From: Salminus brasiliensis | Taxonomy: Eukaryota > Chordata > Actinopteri > Characiformes > Bryconidae | Direction of reading: 5' to 3' | DNA length: 64,000 nt | Assembly (NCBI RefSeq): GCF_030463535.1 | Contig: NC_132878.1 | Coordinates: 99,186,059-99,250,058, forward strand | In this document: positions 22,010 to 35,097 of the stretch, in pieces | Layout of the letters: every line of letters begins with the position of its first letter | How positions within the stretch are numbered: the first letter of the stretch is position 1 | Notes under the pieces: generated by a model | Database searches by the model: none | Seen by the model: the letters and a program-made list of their open reading frames with translations, nothing else | Told to the model about the DNA's origin: nothing | Position numbers and translations under genes: made by a program

Positions 22010-22257
22010 CAACCACAAGCATGCTTAGATGCTTCATTGACCAGGGTGGGTGCAACTGGGACCTGCTCCTTTCCATGTCCTTTGCAGTTCACAGGATATC
22101 CCAGGCCTCCACCAGTTACTCCCAACTTAAGCTGCTTTATGCGGTGGCCATGCGGCCTGCTGGATGTCCTGAAAGAGGAAAGGAAAGAATAACCATCCCC
22201 ACACACCTCGGTTGTTGAATATGAATAGCAAATACAGCAGCGAATGGACCGAGTCAC
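22010..22257 (-). other. Candidate exon of an unrecognised gene
   Basis: On the minus strand a pyrimidine-rich acceptor (TCCTTTCCTCTTTCAG) precedes GACATCCAGCAGGCC at about 22168. The frame RPHGHRIKQLKLGVTGG... stays open to a stop at 22009. I do not recognise the product. It may belong with the candidate exons at 22795-23151 and 23324-23760, all on the same strand, but phases do not join cleanly. Confidence 0.25.
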
Positions 22258-22424
22258 ACCGCCAAAGCTAGTCAGTTTTCATCTAACCCTTATCATAATA
22301 TTAATTACCTTATCAATCATATATGATGTAGGTGCAAAAGAAACACACAATTCTTAAACATAAAATATTTAAATATTTATTTAATCTGATCCCCCCTCGT
22401 CTATGCGAGTCAGCCTAACCATTG

Positions 22425-22700
22425 CATTTCTTTGTGGCACAAAGCTGATATACCAATCCACATATAGCATTTAACTTCGGCACGTTTAAAGCACCACAGT
22501 GAAATGTAATACAGCTGTAAGCTGACTGACTGTTTTGCTTTTCATTTCGGCAAAGGTGTAATCAATCACTTTTTTGTTTTTGAATTTTAACTGATACTAT
22601 TCAATAAGCTTTTAATCTATGTTGAGTGTTCTGTCTTCATGGTGTATTTGTACTCAGGAACACGGATTCCAAAATTACCATTTTAATTACTGTCTTGAGT
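22425..22700. repeat. Local direct duplication, copy 2 (empty site)
   Basis: Second copy of 21130-21593. It lacks the LINE 3' fragment and so shows the pre-insertion sequence. It carries a few small indels relative to copy 1, for example TTAACTTCGGCACGTTTAAA. Confidence 0.8.
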
Positions 22701-22794
22701 TCAAAGCCCTCTGGGAGCGCTCTTGAGCACTTTCACTGGCCTTACCATACTATTACACTACTACATCAAGTTAATTACAAGGTACTTACTGTGA

Positions 22795-23151
22795 GGCGCT
22801 GCTTCTTAAATGGAGTCTTCAAGACAACCATGCCTCGATCTTCATCAGATGAAGAGTCTGCAACCACTTCTTTACCATCTGCTGCCCATCATCAGAGGAC
22901 TCTTCCCTTCTCGCCTCATCCTCTGACAAGCTTGATGGAAACAAACAGAGCTTCCGTCATATTGGAAGTTTTTCTCTTGATCTTTGGTACATTCTCCACC
23001 TCCTCCTGCTCACCCTGTGCCGCTTCTTGTATCTTTTGGACGGATGCAGCCTCGTCAACAGCATTAAGAGGAACATAGAACTTTTCTGACACTACTTCTA
23101 GCACATGGGCCGATGGATCCTGTGCCTTTTTGGAGGGGTTAGGTTCTTTGT
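22795..23151 (-). pseudogene. Candidate exon B of an unrecognised gene, probably decayed
   Basis: The minus strand begins after a pyrimidine/AT-rich acceptor (AATTTTCTCAG at 23152) and ends at a donor-like GTAAGTACC near 22794. One frame reads DKEPNPSKKAQDPSAHVLEVV...MTEALFVSIKLVRG then stops. Further on, a different frame reads ADSSSDEDRGMVVLKTPFKK, an acidic/serine patch followed by basic residues, so a frameshift probably separates two parts of the same exon. It could be a decayed host gene or transposon-encoded exon. No domain recognised. Confidence 0.35.
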
Positions 23152-23323
23152 CTGAGAAAATTATAATAATAAAAAAAACCATGTGGTACATTATTGAAAT
23201 CAAAAGTCTGACCAGATGACTTTGGTCCATCCAGAAAGGCCTGTTATTCCTTCAAGAAGTAAAACAATAAGGTTAAACTTGCTGAACAACACTACTATGT
23301 AGGGTAAACAAAAATGTACTTAC

Positions 23324-23760
23324 CATATACAGGAGACTCAGCGAGAGAACTTCTTCCTCAACGTCTGTTTGGGACTTTCCAGGAAATTCTGTATGAGGTG
23401 CTTTCTCCTGACCGTCCCTCCTGGGGCATTTATCCTTCGCCTGGATCCCAGGCCTGGCCCGCAAGTAAGTCACCTCACTCTCAAGTTGATGTCTTTTTTT
23501 CAGGCAGTTGGGCCTCTGGCACCCATGAGTCTTGGGCTGCGGCTCGGGCTGCGGCTGGGGAACACTCAGGAGCTCCATCTCAGGCAGCTCCTCCTCCATC
23601 ATACACTCCATCATAGACTCCTCCTGAAGCTGGGTTTCAGCCTCGTGCTCCAGCTCAGCCACAGAGTGGCCAAAGGAGGGTGTTGGCAGGTGGCTCTCAA
23701 TGTTGCCAACTTCTTTAAAATGTATGTCGTTAAGCTCGTTATTGTGTATTTTTAATGCAT
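23324..23760 (-). other. Candidate exon A of an unrecognised gene
   Basis: Open frame on the minus strand with HFKEVGNIESHLPTPSFGHS, AELEHEAETQLQEES, a Glu/Met-rich stretch, a PQPQPEPQPK repeat, and GCQRPNCLKKRHQLESEV (two Cys followed by a possible short coiled coil). It ends at a strong donor, ATG/GTAAGTAC (23322-23324). No ATG opens the frame, so an upstream exon would be needed. The phase does not match exon B directly. Composition and splice signals look like real coding sequence, but I cannot name the family. Confidence 0.4.
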
Positions 23761-23828
23761 TTTACACACCAATTATGAAATGTAAAAAATAACAAACACG
23801 AAATATTACCTCTAGATCCCCGTGCATG

Positions 23829-24418
23829 TGTCAGGGCGCGGTCCCGAGCCGTGGTCCACAGGCTCAGAGTTCAAGGACTCTTAAGTTGACGTCTGGTTCA
23901 GGTCTAGGTTCACGGGCAGTGTGTCGGTTTATGTTCATTGGTTTCAGTATTCACGTGTTTTTGGTTCAGTGATTGGATTCACCTGAGGCTGGGGTACTTA
24001 GGGGTACCTAGGGGTGCTTAGGGGTACTCAGGGAGCTAACGCTGACGTTCTCGTTGCCGAGAATTATACTTGCTATGCTAAGCTGTCTGGTTGGCTTCAG
24101 GTTCAGGAGATTCGTGGTCGTCTGTGAGAGTCTGTCCACGTTCAGGAGTATATCACTGTTTGGTCGCCTTGAGGGTTCGGCGGCTAATCCCTTAGTCCAA
24201 GTCAAGTCCAGTAAGTTTAGTTCCTGTCATGGTTCCAGCATGGTCTCGCCTGGCTCCCTGGCTACTAACCAGCCTCAGGTGGCTTTCATGTTTTGCCCGT
24301 GTTCGTTTGTCACGGTTGTATTTTGTTAATTCACTATTGCTTGTTATTGCTGCACTCTTGCATCGCACCGTCCCTGTGAGCGCGTGTTCACCGGTCAGTG
24401 ATCCAGCCAGTCATGACG
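23829..24418 (+). mobile_element. Solo Gypsy LTR, second copy
   Basis: Starts TGTCAGGGCGCGGTCCCGAG and ends CCAGCCAGTCATGACG. Flanks are GCATG (23824-23828) and GCACG (24419-24423), a 5-bp duplication with one change. Shares internal blocks with the LTR at 12160-12516 but is about 230 bp longer. The region near 24000 contains a short repeated motif (CTTAGGGGTAC). Confidence 0.75.
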
Positions 24419-24423
24419 GCACG

Positions 24424-25316
24424 AGCCTATCGTGCTCATCCATGAGCACCTCTGTTTTACAGCCTGGACCGCTGCAGGTGAGCCTTCCCTTAATTAAAAA
24501 CACTTTTAATGTTGACTTAAACCTGTTTTTACATTTTCATTAATTATTGAATTCATTAACTATTTATGTGTTTTTATAACAGTCTGTTTTTTATTGAGCT
24601 TTTAAAGAATAATCTTCCCACCTGCACTCAGGACCTTGTTAACACTCCCTCCCCAGGAGCAAACCCAGGACTCCGCCCACGCGCCCAAAAAAGAGCCAGG
24701 ATTCCGGAAGCTGGCAAAGCACACGCGCAACTTTCCCTGATTATTGGGACTGTGGCTTTATATGCCCTTGATTCACTCCAGTCCATTGTGTATGGCCTCT
24801 GTAGCAGCATGCTACATGGTCTGTTCTAAGGGGAAGCTGTCAGGAGTGTTATTACTGGGTCCTGCCTAGTCTGTAGTACTGCTGCTCCATGGTATCTTGT
24901 GTAGTCTCAGTTTTCTGCCTGTACCTGCCTTGTGCCACATGGATCACATCATCATTCTGGATTACCCCCTTCCTTGTAACCATGGTAACACTGTGCTGTT
25001 CAGTAGCTTTGTTTCTTCAGCCCTGTTTAGTTCTTGTTTCCGTGGCCTGCCCTGTGTACTTACGCCCTGGTTATTTCATTTGTGGCAAGCTCCGTTTCCT
25101 CTCAGTTCCCTTGTTTATTTTCCCCCGTCCATGTTGTCATGTTAGTTTTGTTTAGTAGTTCTGTCCATTAGTTTGCTGCCCTCCTGTGTTCACCTGTATT
25201 GCTTATTACCTGTTTTGTATTGCCCAGCTACTTAGTTACATCGTCTGTCCATGCAAGTGTTTCATGTTTCACTGCCATACCTGACCCGGCAAGCTGCAAC
25301 AGCAGCCTTTTTTCCT
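24424..25316. other. Probable transposon-derived spacer, family unclear
   Basis: No supportable ORF. Sequence around 24650-24850 (CTCCCTCCCCAGGAGC, TTATATGCCCTTGATTCACT, GGGGAAGCTGTCAGGAG) has the look of another LTR promoter, but I could not define ends. Confidence 0.35.
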
Positions 25317-26440
25317 CTGCATTTGCCACAGCATTTACCTCCGAAAAACCTCCCACCCCTATCGACCTTAGCTTACACTCCGTCAGACCAAACAGAGCTC
25401 GTTAAATTAACAGAAGATCTAGAAAACCTCCTTCCATCAACCTTAGACAAAGTAGCAGCGTTTAAAAGTGAGGAGGCAGTAAAGGCTCGCACCGTGGTAC
25501 AGTGATCAAACCCCTACCTTCAAACAAACTGTGGAAACTAGAGCGTAAATGGCGGACCACCAAACTAGAGGTGTTCCACTCTGCGTGGAAGGACAGCCTT
25601 AGTCAATATAGAAAGACATTCATTAAAGCTCGCTCAGCGTATCTGGCCTCGCTGATCGAGAAAAACAAAAACAATCCCAGAATTCTTTTTACTGAGATCT
25701 CTAAACTTACTAAAAGCCAGGCAGATACTCAACCCCAGATCCCAACATCTTTAACTAGTCATGTTTTTATGGACTATTTTAATAATAAAATAGAAAATAT
25801 TAGACAACAAATCCAACCCTGCTTATTAAATCAAACATGGCCGTCACCTGATGAAGTTGCTTTAGAACAAAGGCTGGAAGCCTTCTACCCACTTCCACAG
25901 CCTGAACTAGAACTAATGATTTCCTCAGCAAATCTATCAGACTTAATGTTAGACTTAGCTGATGCTTTCTGGTCTAGCAGCTAAAAATCTTGGCGTCACA
26001 TTCGACTCAGATTTATCATTTGAGCAACATATAGCTAATATTAGTAGAACAGCCTTTATGCAGCTTAGGAACATCTCCAAACTAAGAGACTCCTTATCTC
26101 TACAGGACGCAGAAAAGCTAGTACATGCTTTTATTACCTCAAGGCTAGATTACTGTAATGCGCTACTGTCAGGTTGTTCCAGCAGGAACCTTAATAAACA
26201 CTTTTTACCATCTCCCAGTAAATGGTCACCCAGCCCGACCTGCTGGAAATGGTCAACTGCCCGCTGATATCCCCTCTACCCTCTACCCCCTCTGTCCTGC
26301 AGCCCCAGTGTTAAGTAAAAACATCACCCAACAGGCATCAGCTCACAAAAATGGCACTGGAGCACTTTCCCTACTACACTCGAGACACTCAAGTGCACTC
26401 AAGACGTTAGGAGGTAATGTCACAGAGCTGACATAAAATC
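25317..26440 (+). mobile_element. L2-like LINE, internally deleted copy
   Basis: Plus-strand fragments of an L2-like ORF: KLTEDLENLLPSTLDKV, a stop near 25503, then LEVFHSAWKDSLSQYRKTF and NNPRILFTEISKLTKSQ up to about 25980. It jumps directly to KNLGVTFDSDLSFEQHI and LVHAFITSRLDYCNALLSG. The whole RT palm (SNYRPIS through YADDTQ in relatives) is missing at the junction near 25980. The 3' part after 26200 is scrambled. Opposite orientation to the L2 at 9.6-14.7 kb. Confidence 0.8.
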
Positions 26441-26849
26441 ACAAATGTTTCCTTTGATGCCTACCTCTTCATCAGTTGTCAGTTTACAGTGCACACAAAT
26501 TTTTTACTATAAAAAATACTCTTAAACTGCATAAACCCATAAATGTCCATAACTGTAGTAACATTTATTCATATTTTTAGTCATGTAACTTCAAAATTCC
26601 TCCAGGAAACTCACAATAACATCATAATTTTCACAACACTGAAATTTGATTCATAATGAACAATGAATAAATAACAGAAACATTTCATTGTACAACAGTT
26701 TCATATTAAAGTTAAATAAGACATTTATGCTCAATTGTACATTTGTTTGATATTTTATATTACAGTTATTACGTTTAGGAAAAAACACTAATCAGTGCAG
26801 TTAAGAACCGTTGTGCTGTCATCATTATATCACAACTTCCCTCAACTCA
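26441..26849. other. AT-rich spacer
   Basis: No coding signal and no recognised repeat. Confidence 0.4.
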
Positions 26850-27130
26850 AGATGTTTGAAAGTTGGTGAAAAAAATCACCATATCCTCATGATACATGGT
26901 AGAGCATTTGTACACTAAACTACCAACACTATGTTCATGATTGTTTGAAATGTGGCCGGTGTTGCACAGGCCAAATGGCATGATTTTAAACTGGAAAAGA
27001 CCACAGTAGGAAGCTAGTATCCTTGGGCTAAGTCGATAGTGGAAATCAATTGTCCCCATGCCCGGAAGTCCAATGACTCATCAACTCTGGATAGAGAACA
27101 GCACAAAGATGACATTTCAGATGTGCCTAG
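26850..27130 (-). pseudogene. Ty3/Gypsy reverse transcriptase fragment
   Basis: The minus-strand frame reads FQFKIMPFGLCNTG, then GSLVYKCSTMYHEDMVIFFTNFQ. This is the RT region around the active site of a Gypsy element; the canonical Y-x-D-D pair is changed to YHED. Only about 70 codons remain and no LTR is adjacent, so it is an isolated remnant. Confidence 0.75.
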
Positions 27131-27915
27131 TAACTCCTAAACAGTGACTCTCAGGAGCATCTGGGTGTAGTTTTACTATGCTTGACTTAGGGTTTGAGGT
27201 GAAACATCTTGAAGAAAATATTACATGGGTCCACCTGAACTGAACATTTATTTATTATAGTTATAACATTATAGTTATTAGTCCACACAGAAACAGAAAA
27301 TGTTAGATGATTTTATTGATGATTCTTCCAGCATGTGAGAGTATTGTAACATTTTATTCATGCTGGCTGACAATATAAGCCATTAACATACATATATATA
27401 CATTGTGGCGGGAGGAAGGTGGAGTCACCAGTTCGCTCATCTATTTATGTGGGGTGCAGCCAAAGTATAGCAGCTGTTTTTCAGGAAGGAGCACCCAGCA
27501 GCTTAAAAATCTCACCGTCTCAAGAGAGAGGATACTAGCCTTCCCGACACGAGGCAGTAGCATAAATGGACATGTTTACAGGGAGTATACTTAAAATTGT
27601 ACCTTCATAAACTAAACAAGTGGGGTTTACATTTTAATTAGTATACTAACTGCATATACTAATAAGTAATATGTCCTGTGTTTTGTATTTTTCATATCAC
27701 TGGGAAATAATTTTAATGGCAAGGGGGGGCGGTACTTGTTTTTGGACACTTGAGGACAACGTTTTATAATCCGTGTTTGCTCTTGCAGTGGGAGAGAGTG
27801 AACGAAACAGAAACCTGTCAACATTTCAGTATGAATGTCTTTCAGTACACCTGATTTTCTCATCACAAGTGCAAGATTCATTTAACTTCTTTAACTTCTG
27901 CAATGACTCCACAAG
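27131..27915. other. Spacer downstream of ZNF-b
   Basis: A block near 27400-27590 (TGGCGGGAGGAAGGTGGAGT onward) is more GC-rich than its surroundings, but I cannot classify it. The 3' UTR of ZNF-b probably lies in 27620-27915. Confidence 0.4.
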
Positions 27916-28881
<966 letters not shown>

Positions 28882-28964
28882 TTATTTGTGAAGTAAAATT
28901 CCAACCATGTAGGAAGGTTGACACTAAGAGCAGGATAACACTTGAAACTGGATGGCATTCTTTT

Positions 28965-29918
28965 CTGGAGAAAACAAAGAAAGAAAAGAAAACCTAAGAT
29001 CAATGCAAAATGCATGAGAATCCTAGTTTGGGTGGGAAATAGAAATGACTGAATTAGGGGGAAAGTTTCAGAGGTCAATTCCAGAAGTACTCATGCAAGC
29101 CTGCAATCTGGAATAGAAATCTACATGCATATCTCAGCACTTTCCAATCTGGCAATTTAGCAATTTCCAATCCAAATTCTAATCTGACCTTCCGATTATT
29201 ATTGCTGATGAGTGGTTGGTATCTTGTACTATGCCCTATGCAATGCCCTTTATGCTCTTTTTTCACATTTCCTAAAAGCACGGTTGCTAATGACTTAACA
29301 ATGCAGTTGTGATGCATTTTTCAATGATACTGGCCTACCCAAAGCTAGTCTCTTCAACATTATTCACATGCAATACCACATGGTTACCGTGCACAAAGAA
29401 AGAAGCATGATGGCATGTGCAAGTAAGGTGCTAAAAGAATATTCCGTATTGGATACGTTTTTTTATTCTAATTTTGCACATTTCAATCTTAAAATGTTTT
29501 TATGCCTCAAATCAAACAATGAAGTTCAGACAACGGTGGTTCAAACCAATATGGTTCAAACTACTGTGGTTCAGATAGTAGTTAATTTAACTATGCATCG
29601 TACCATGTTAGTTTATTGCTATCCTCCATTGTTGTACAGGAACTGTACTGTACTGGTTGTTAGTACCTCAGTGGTTTCCATTTCAGGACAAGCTATTGGA
29701 TTGGTTATGCCCAATGCTTGTGCAAAGACCCAAATGTCTCACAATTATATTAATTATTTAAAAGTCTGCAACTACATTAATAATCTGAAAATGTTTACTA
29801 TTGTGATTATAAAATACAAGCCAGAAATACCTGTGATATAGCACACAATCTTAAATGACTAGTATGCTAACTACGTAATATAGCAACTGTGCTGTGTCTT
29901 TTTAACTTTTAACTAATT
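28965..29918. other. Inferred intron of ZNF-b, proximal part
   Basis: No supported gene. A short imperfect tandem run lies near 29524-29585 (TGGTTCAAAC, TACTGTGGTTCAGA). Similar words appear in the L2-like region at 14688-14735, suggesting LINE-derived sequence. Confidence 0.4.
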
Positions 29919-30619
29919 TACATTTACATTTATGGCATTTAGCAGACGCTCTTATCCAGAGCGACTTACAAAGTGCTTTGCTATTTACCCTTACCTTAGC
30001 TAGTTAGAATAGACTAATAATTCAAAAGAAACCTCTAAGCTTTAGACATTACTAAAATTCCCACACCCAATCAAAATCTGATATATCCAGATAGATAATG
30101 CTTCAAAATGCTTTGATTTTTTTCGTGTGTCAGTACTGCTCCTGACACTAAAGGGTAAACACATGTCAACAGGTATAATGTTAAAAGTGAGAGTACCAAA
30201 TGTTGATGCTTCACTGAAAGAGCAGAACATGGAACACAGTGAAAAGCCGATGTGTAAAATCCTAGTTTAATGTAACTGGAACTGAAGGTTTAATGCACCC
30301 AGCTGGATTTTGTTAAAACAAAGGTACCAAAACAGCTTCACCTGTCCACTCCCTTACTGTCATTATAATCTGACCTCAGAGTGGGTCTAAATACTGCATA
30401 AATGTCTTAAATAAGTAGTAAAACTATAGGCAATCAAAGTCACTGTTTAGTCAATAAATATAATTGTGAAGTACAACATTCGTCCATGGTGACATAGTAA
30501 AAGCACACTCCTCAGACCCTTTTTAGTAACAACAAGCTATAATTGTTTGCCTATAAATCAGCATAAATCCCCCTTTTAATATAAACCAAAATATGATCAG
30601 TCTAGCTCCAACTAACTCC
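29919..30619 (+). repeat. Dispersed fish repeat and AT-rich intron
   Basis: 29919-30060 is a second copy of the GCATTTAGCAGACGCTCTTA repeat with its tail (TGCTTTGCTATTTACC). The rest of the stretch shows no coding signal. Confidence 0.7.
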
Positions 30620-31300
30620 TGAACCAAACAGCTTGTAAAACGAATAGAGGTCTTTGGTAAAGAAACTAACACTATTACCTCTAAAATATGTGTTTAATCA
30701 GACTAGATCTAAATCTAAATTTAAATATAACTCTAAATCTAACTCTGAATATAAATATAACTCTGAATTTAAATATAAATATAACTCTGAATATAAATAA
30801 AAATATAACTCTAAATCTAACTCTGAATATAAATATAACTCTGAATCTAACTCTGAATATAAATATAACTCTAAATATAACTAAATATAACTCTGAATAC
30901 AAATATAACTCTAAATATAACTCTGAATATAAATATAACTCTAAATCTAACTCTGAATATAAATATAACTCTGAATATAAATATAACTCTAAATATAACT
31001 GAATATAAATCTAAATCTAAATATAACTGAATATAAATATAACTCTAAATCTAACTCTGAATATAAATCTAAATATAACTGAATATAAATATAACTCTAA
31101 ATATAAATATAACTGAATATGAATATAAATATAACTCTAAATATAACTCTAAATATAAATATAACTCTAAATATAACTGAATATAAATCTAACTCTAAAT
31201 ATAACTATAAATGTAAATATAACTCTGAATATAAATATAAATGTAAATATAACTCTGAATATAAATCTAACTCTGAATATAAATATAAATATAACTCTGT
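30620..31300. repeat. Hexamer-based array, ZNF-b locus, part 1
   Basis: The flank at 30620-30700 (CAGCTTGTAAAACGAATAGA, GGTCTTTGGTA) is the reverse complement of 60860-60940. From about 30700 the sequence is AAATAT, AACTCT, GAATAT and AAATCT hexamers in mixed order (for example AACTCTGAATATAAATATAA). It is interrupted at about 31300 by LINE C and resumes at 33946. Inverted counterpart: 58130-60850. Confidence 0.88.
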
Positions 31301-31309
31301 ATACATACC

Positions 31310-32621
31310 GCCTAGCGCTAGCGCTAATGCTAAGGAGGCACTGTGGGAACTGCACGGGGGCATCAGCGATCTGCAGACCAAACATCTAGACGGACTGTTC
31401 ATTGTCGCCGGAGATTTCAACCATGCAAATCTCAGGTCAGTCCTCCCTAAATTCCATCAGCATGTGGACTTTGCCACGAGAGGAGCGAACACGCTGGACC
31501 TTGTTTACACAAACATCCCCAGCGCGTACCGGGCCGAGCCCCGCCCCCACCTCGCGTTCTCGGACCACATGTCTGTGTATCTGACTCCAGCTTACACACC
31601 CCTCATCAGACGCTCCAGACCAGTTCAGAAGCAGGTGAAAACCTGGCCGGCAGGAGCCATCTCTGCCCTTCAGGACTGTTTTGAGTGCACTGCATGGGAC
31701 AGGTTCAGGGAGGCTGCGACTGAAGGCGACTCTGTTAACTTGGAGGAGTACACAGCATCAGTCACTGGCTACATCAGCAAGTGTATTGATGATGTCACTG
31801 TCTCCAAGACCATCACCACACGCCCAAATCAGAAGCCGTGGATGACTCCTGAGGTGCGTGCGCTACTGAGGACCCGCGACTCGCCCTTCAGAGTGGGTGA
31901 CAAGGCGGCCCTGAGGAAAGCAAGAGCCAAATTGTCACGAGCCATCCGAGAGGCAAAGCGCGCACACGCCCAGAGAATCTACAACCACTTTAAGGACACC
32001 GGTGACACACGGCGCATGTGGCAGGGCATCCAGGAAATCACAAACTACAGGACAATGCCACCGTCCTGTGACAGTGATGCCTTCCTCCCAGATGCCCTGA
32101 ACGACTTTTATGCACGGTTTGAGGCACAGAACAACACGTTGGTGAGAAAGACCACACCCAAGCCGGACGAGCAGGTGTTGTGCCTGACTGCAGTGGACGT
32201 GAGGAAAACTCTGCGCAGAGTCAACCCACGAAAAGCTGCAGGACCAGACAACATCCCCGGCAGAGTGCTCAGAGAGTGTGCAGACCAGTTGACAGATGTT
32301 CTCACGGACATCTTCAACGTCTCCCTGCGCAGCTCCACTGTCCCAACGTGCCTCAAGACCACCACCATCGTCCCCGTGCCGAAGAAGTCCACGGTGTCCT
32401 GCCTCAATGACTACCGTCCCGTAGCTCTCACGCCCATCATCATGAAGTGCTTCGAGAGGTTAGTCATGAGGAACATCAAGAACCAACTGCCCCCTTCACT
32501 GGACCCCCTGCAATTTGCATATCGTCCCAACCGCTCCACGGACGATGCCATCACGATGCCCTTCATCTCTCCCTTACCCACCTGGAGAAGAAGGACACCT
32601 ACATCAGAATGCTGTTCATAG
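31310..32621 (+). pseudogene. LINE C endonuclease C-terminus and RT N-terminus
   Basis: The frame carries [11 protein letters not shown] (endonuclease catalytic Asp/Asn), [13 protein letters not shown] (SDH motif), a linker with [13 protein letters not shown], then RT motifs [14 protein letters not shown] and [17 protein letters not shown]. It runs out at PTSECCS (32621) because of an indel near 32555; the true continuation ([18 protein letters not shown]) is in the next frame. The open frame extends upstream into array sequence (from 31119), but that is not coding. Confidence 0.85.
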
Positions 32622-33574
32622 ACTTCAGTTCAGCATTCAACACCATCATCCCACAGAACCTCACGAGGAAGTTAAGCCTGCTGGGCCTCAACACCCCCCT
32701 CTGCAACTGGATCCTGGACTTCCTGACAGGAAGGCCCCAGTTAGTCCGGTTCGGGGACAGCAGCTCCAGCACCATCACCATGAACACTGGGGCACCTCAG
32801 GGCAGTGTACTGAGTCCTCTGCTGTTCACCCTGCTGACTCATGACTGTGTTGCGAAACACAGTTCTAACAGCATCATAAAGTTCGCCGATGATACAACTG
32901 TGCTGGGTCTCATCAGCAAAGGCGACGAGTCAGCATACAGAGAGGAGGTGCAGCAGCTGACAGACTGGTGTACAGTCAACAACCTTCACTGGAATGTAGA
33001 GAAGACCAAGGAAATGGTTGTTGACTTCAGGAAATCAAGACCTGACCACTCTCCGCTTAACATCAACGGCTCCTCTGTGGAGATCGTTAAGAGCACCAAG
33101 TTCCTTGGTGTCCACCTAGCGGAGAACCTCACCTGGTCCCTGAACACCAGCTCTACAGCCAAGAAAGCCCAACAGCGTCTCTACTTCCTCCGGAAGCTGA
33201 GAAAGGCCCGTCTCCCTCCACCCATCCTCACCCTCTTCTATAGGGGAACCATAGAGAGCATCCTGAGCAGCTGCATCACTGCCTGGTTTGGGACCTGCAC
33301 AGCCTCTGACCGTAAGTCCCTCCAATGCATTGTGAGGACAGCTGAGAAGATCATCGGAGCCTCTCTCCCCTCCGTCATGGACATTTACACCACCCGCTGC
33401 ATCCGCAAAGCAACCAGCATTGTGGATGACTCCACCCACCCTTCACACAGACTGTTCTCCCTCCTGCCATCAGGAAGAAGGTACCGCAGCATCCGGTCCA
33501 ACACGACCAGACTCTGCAATAGCTTCTTCCCCCAAGCCATCAGACTTCTCAACACAACTCAACTTCTGAACTGA
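32540..33574 (+). pseudogene. LINE C reverse transcriptase core and C-terminus
   Basis: From the frameshift the RT reads [14 protein letters not shown] (first catalytic Asp), [28 protein letters not shown] (active site intact), ETL-free thumb region with [13 protein letters not shown], then [11 protein letters not shown] and [14 protein letters not shown] before the stop at 33574. Apart from the single indel and the missing 5' end the coding sequence is well preserved, indicating a fairly young insertion. Confidence 0.85.
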
Positions 33575-33945
33575 TATCTTTCTGGTACATGTTCACTCTC
33601 CCTCTCTCTCTCTTTCCAACCATTTACCCCAGATAACATGGGAAGCATTTTTTGCACAAGCATTTGCACTGATAACTTTACACAATAAAATAAAAATTTG
33701 CACAATAACTTTACTACCTCACTGGACTCTATTTATCGCACATTGCACAACTTGCACACTACAGTCATTATTTATTATCCTCTGTCTGTACTGTGTTGTC
33801 TGTCCGCACTTGTTTGTTTGTGTTGCACTTGTGTTTTGTATGCACTGTCTATGTTGCACCATGGTCCTGGAGGAACGTTGTTTCGTTTCACTGTGTACTC
33901 TGTATGTAGTTGAAATGACAATAAACCCACTTGACTTGACACTTG

Positions 33946-35097
33946 ACTTGAATATAAATATAACTGAATATAAATATAACTCTAAATCTAACTCTGAATA
34001 TAACTGAATATAAATATAACTCTAAATCTAACTCTGAATATAAATATAACTCTGAATATAAATGTAAATATAACTCTGAATATAAATATAAATCTGAATA
34101 TAAATGTAAATATAACTCTGAATATAAATATAAATCTGAATATAAATGTAAATATAACTCTGAATATAAATCTAACTAAATATAACTCTGAATATAAATA
34201 TAACTCTAAATATAACTAAATATAACTCTGAATACAAATATAACTAAATATAACTCTGAATATAAATATAACTCTAAATATAACTGAATACAAATATAAC
34301 TCTAAATATAACTGAATATGAATATAAATATAACTCTAAATATAACTGAATATAAGTATAAATCTAAATATAACTAAATATAACTGAATATAAATATAAC
34401 TCTAAATATAAATATAACTGAATATGAATATAAATCTAACTCTAAATATAACTGAATATAAATCTAACTCTGAATATAAATCTAACTCTAAATATAAATC
34501 TAACTCTAAATATAACTGAATATAAATATAAATCTAACTCTAAATATAACTGAATATAAATATAACTCTAAATCTAACTCTGAATATAAATATAACTAAA
34601 TATAACTCTGAATATAAATATAACTCTAAATATAACTCTGAATATAAATCTAACTCTAAATATAACTCTGAATATAAATCTAACTCTAAATATAACTCTG
34701 AATATAAATATAACTGAATATAAATATAACTCTGAATATAAATATAACTGAATATAAATATAAATGTAAATCTAACTCTGAATATAAATAGAAATCTAAC
34801 TCTGAATATAAATAGAAATCTAATTCTGAATATAAATATAAATATAACTGAATATAAATATAACTCTGAATATAAACATAACTCTGAATATAAACATAAC
34901 TCTGAATATAAATATAACTGAATATAAATGTAAATATAACTCTGAATATAAATATAAATGTAAATGTAAATATAAATATAAATCTAACTCTGAATATAAA
35001 TCTAACTCTGAATCTAAATATAAATCTAACTCTGAGTATAAATATAACTGAATATAAATATAAATATAAATATAAATATAAATATAAATGTAAATGT
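33946..35097. repeat. Hexamer-based array, ZNF-b locus, part 2
   Basis: Continuation of 30700-31300 after LINE C: AAATAT, AACTCT, GAATAT and AAATGT units, with AACATAACTCTGAATAT variants near 34870-34900. Toward 35050-35097 it becomes AAATATAAATGTAAATGTAA, which corresponds (inverted) to the start of the 58.13-kb array. Confidence 0.9.

Larger units (their letters stand above)
31301..33945 (+). mobile_element. Rex1-like LINE C, 5'-truncated, inserted in the array
   Basis: Begins abruptly in the endonuclease ([17 protein letters not shown]) and ends with AATAAACCCACTTGACTTGAC and a second CACTTGACTTG, an ACTTG-type tail. Array sequence lies on both sides, so it inserted into the minisatellite after that had formed. 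Coding capacity: C-terminal half of the endonuclease and all of the RT, with one frameshift near 32555. The 3' UTR is 33575-33945. A 149-bp copy of the same 3' end sits at 21357-21505. Confidence 0.9.
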
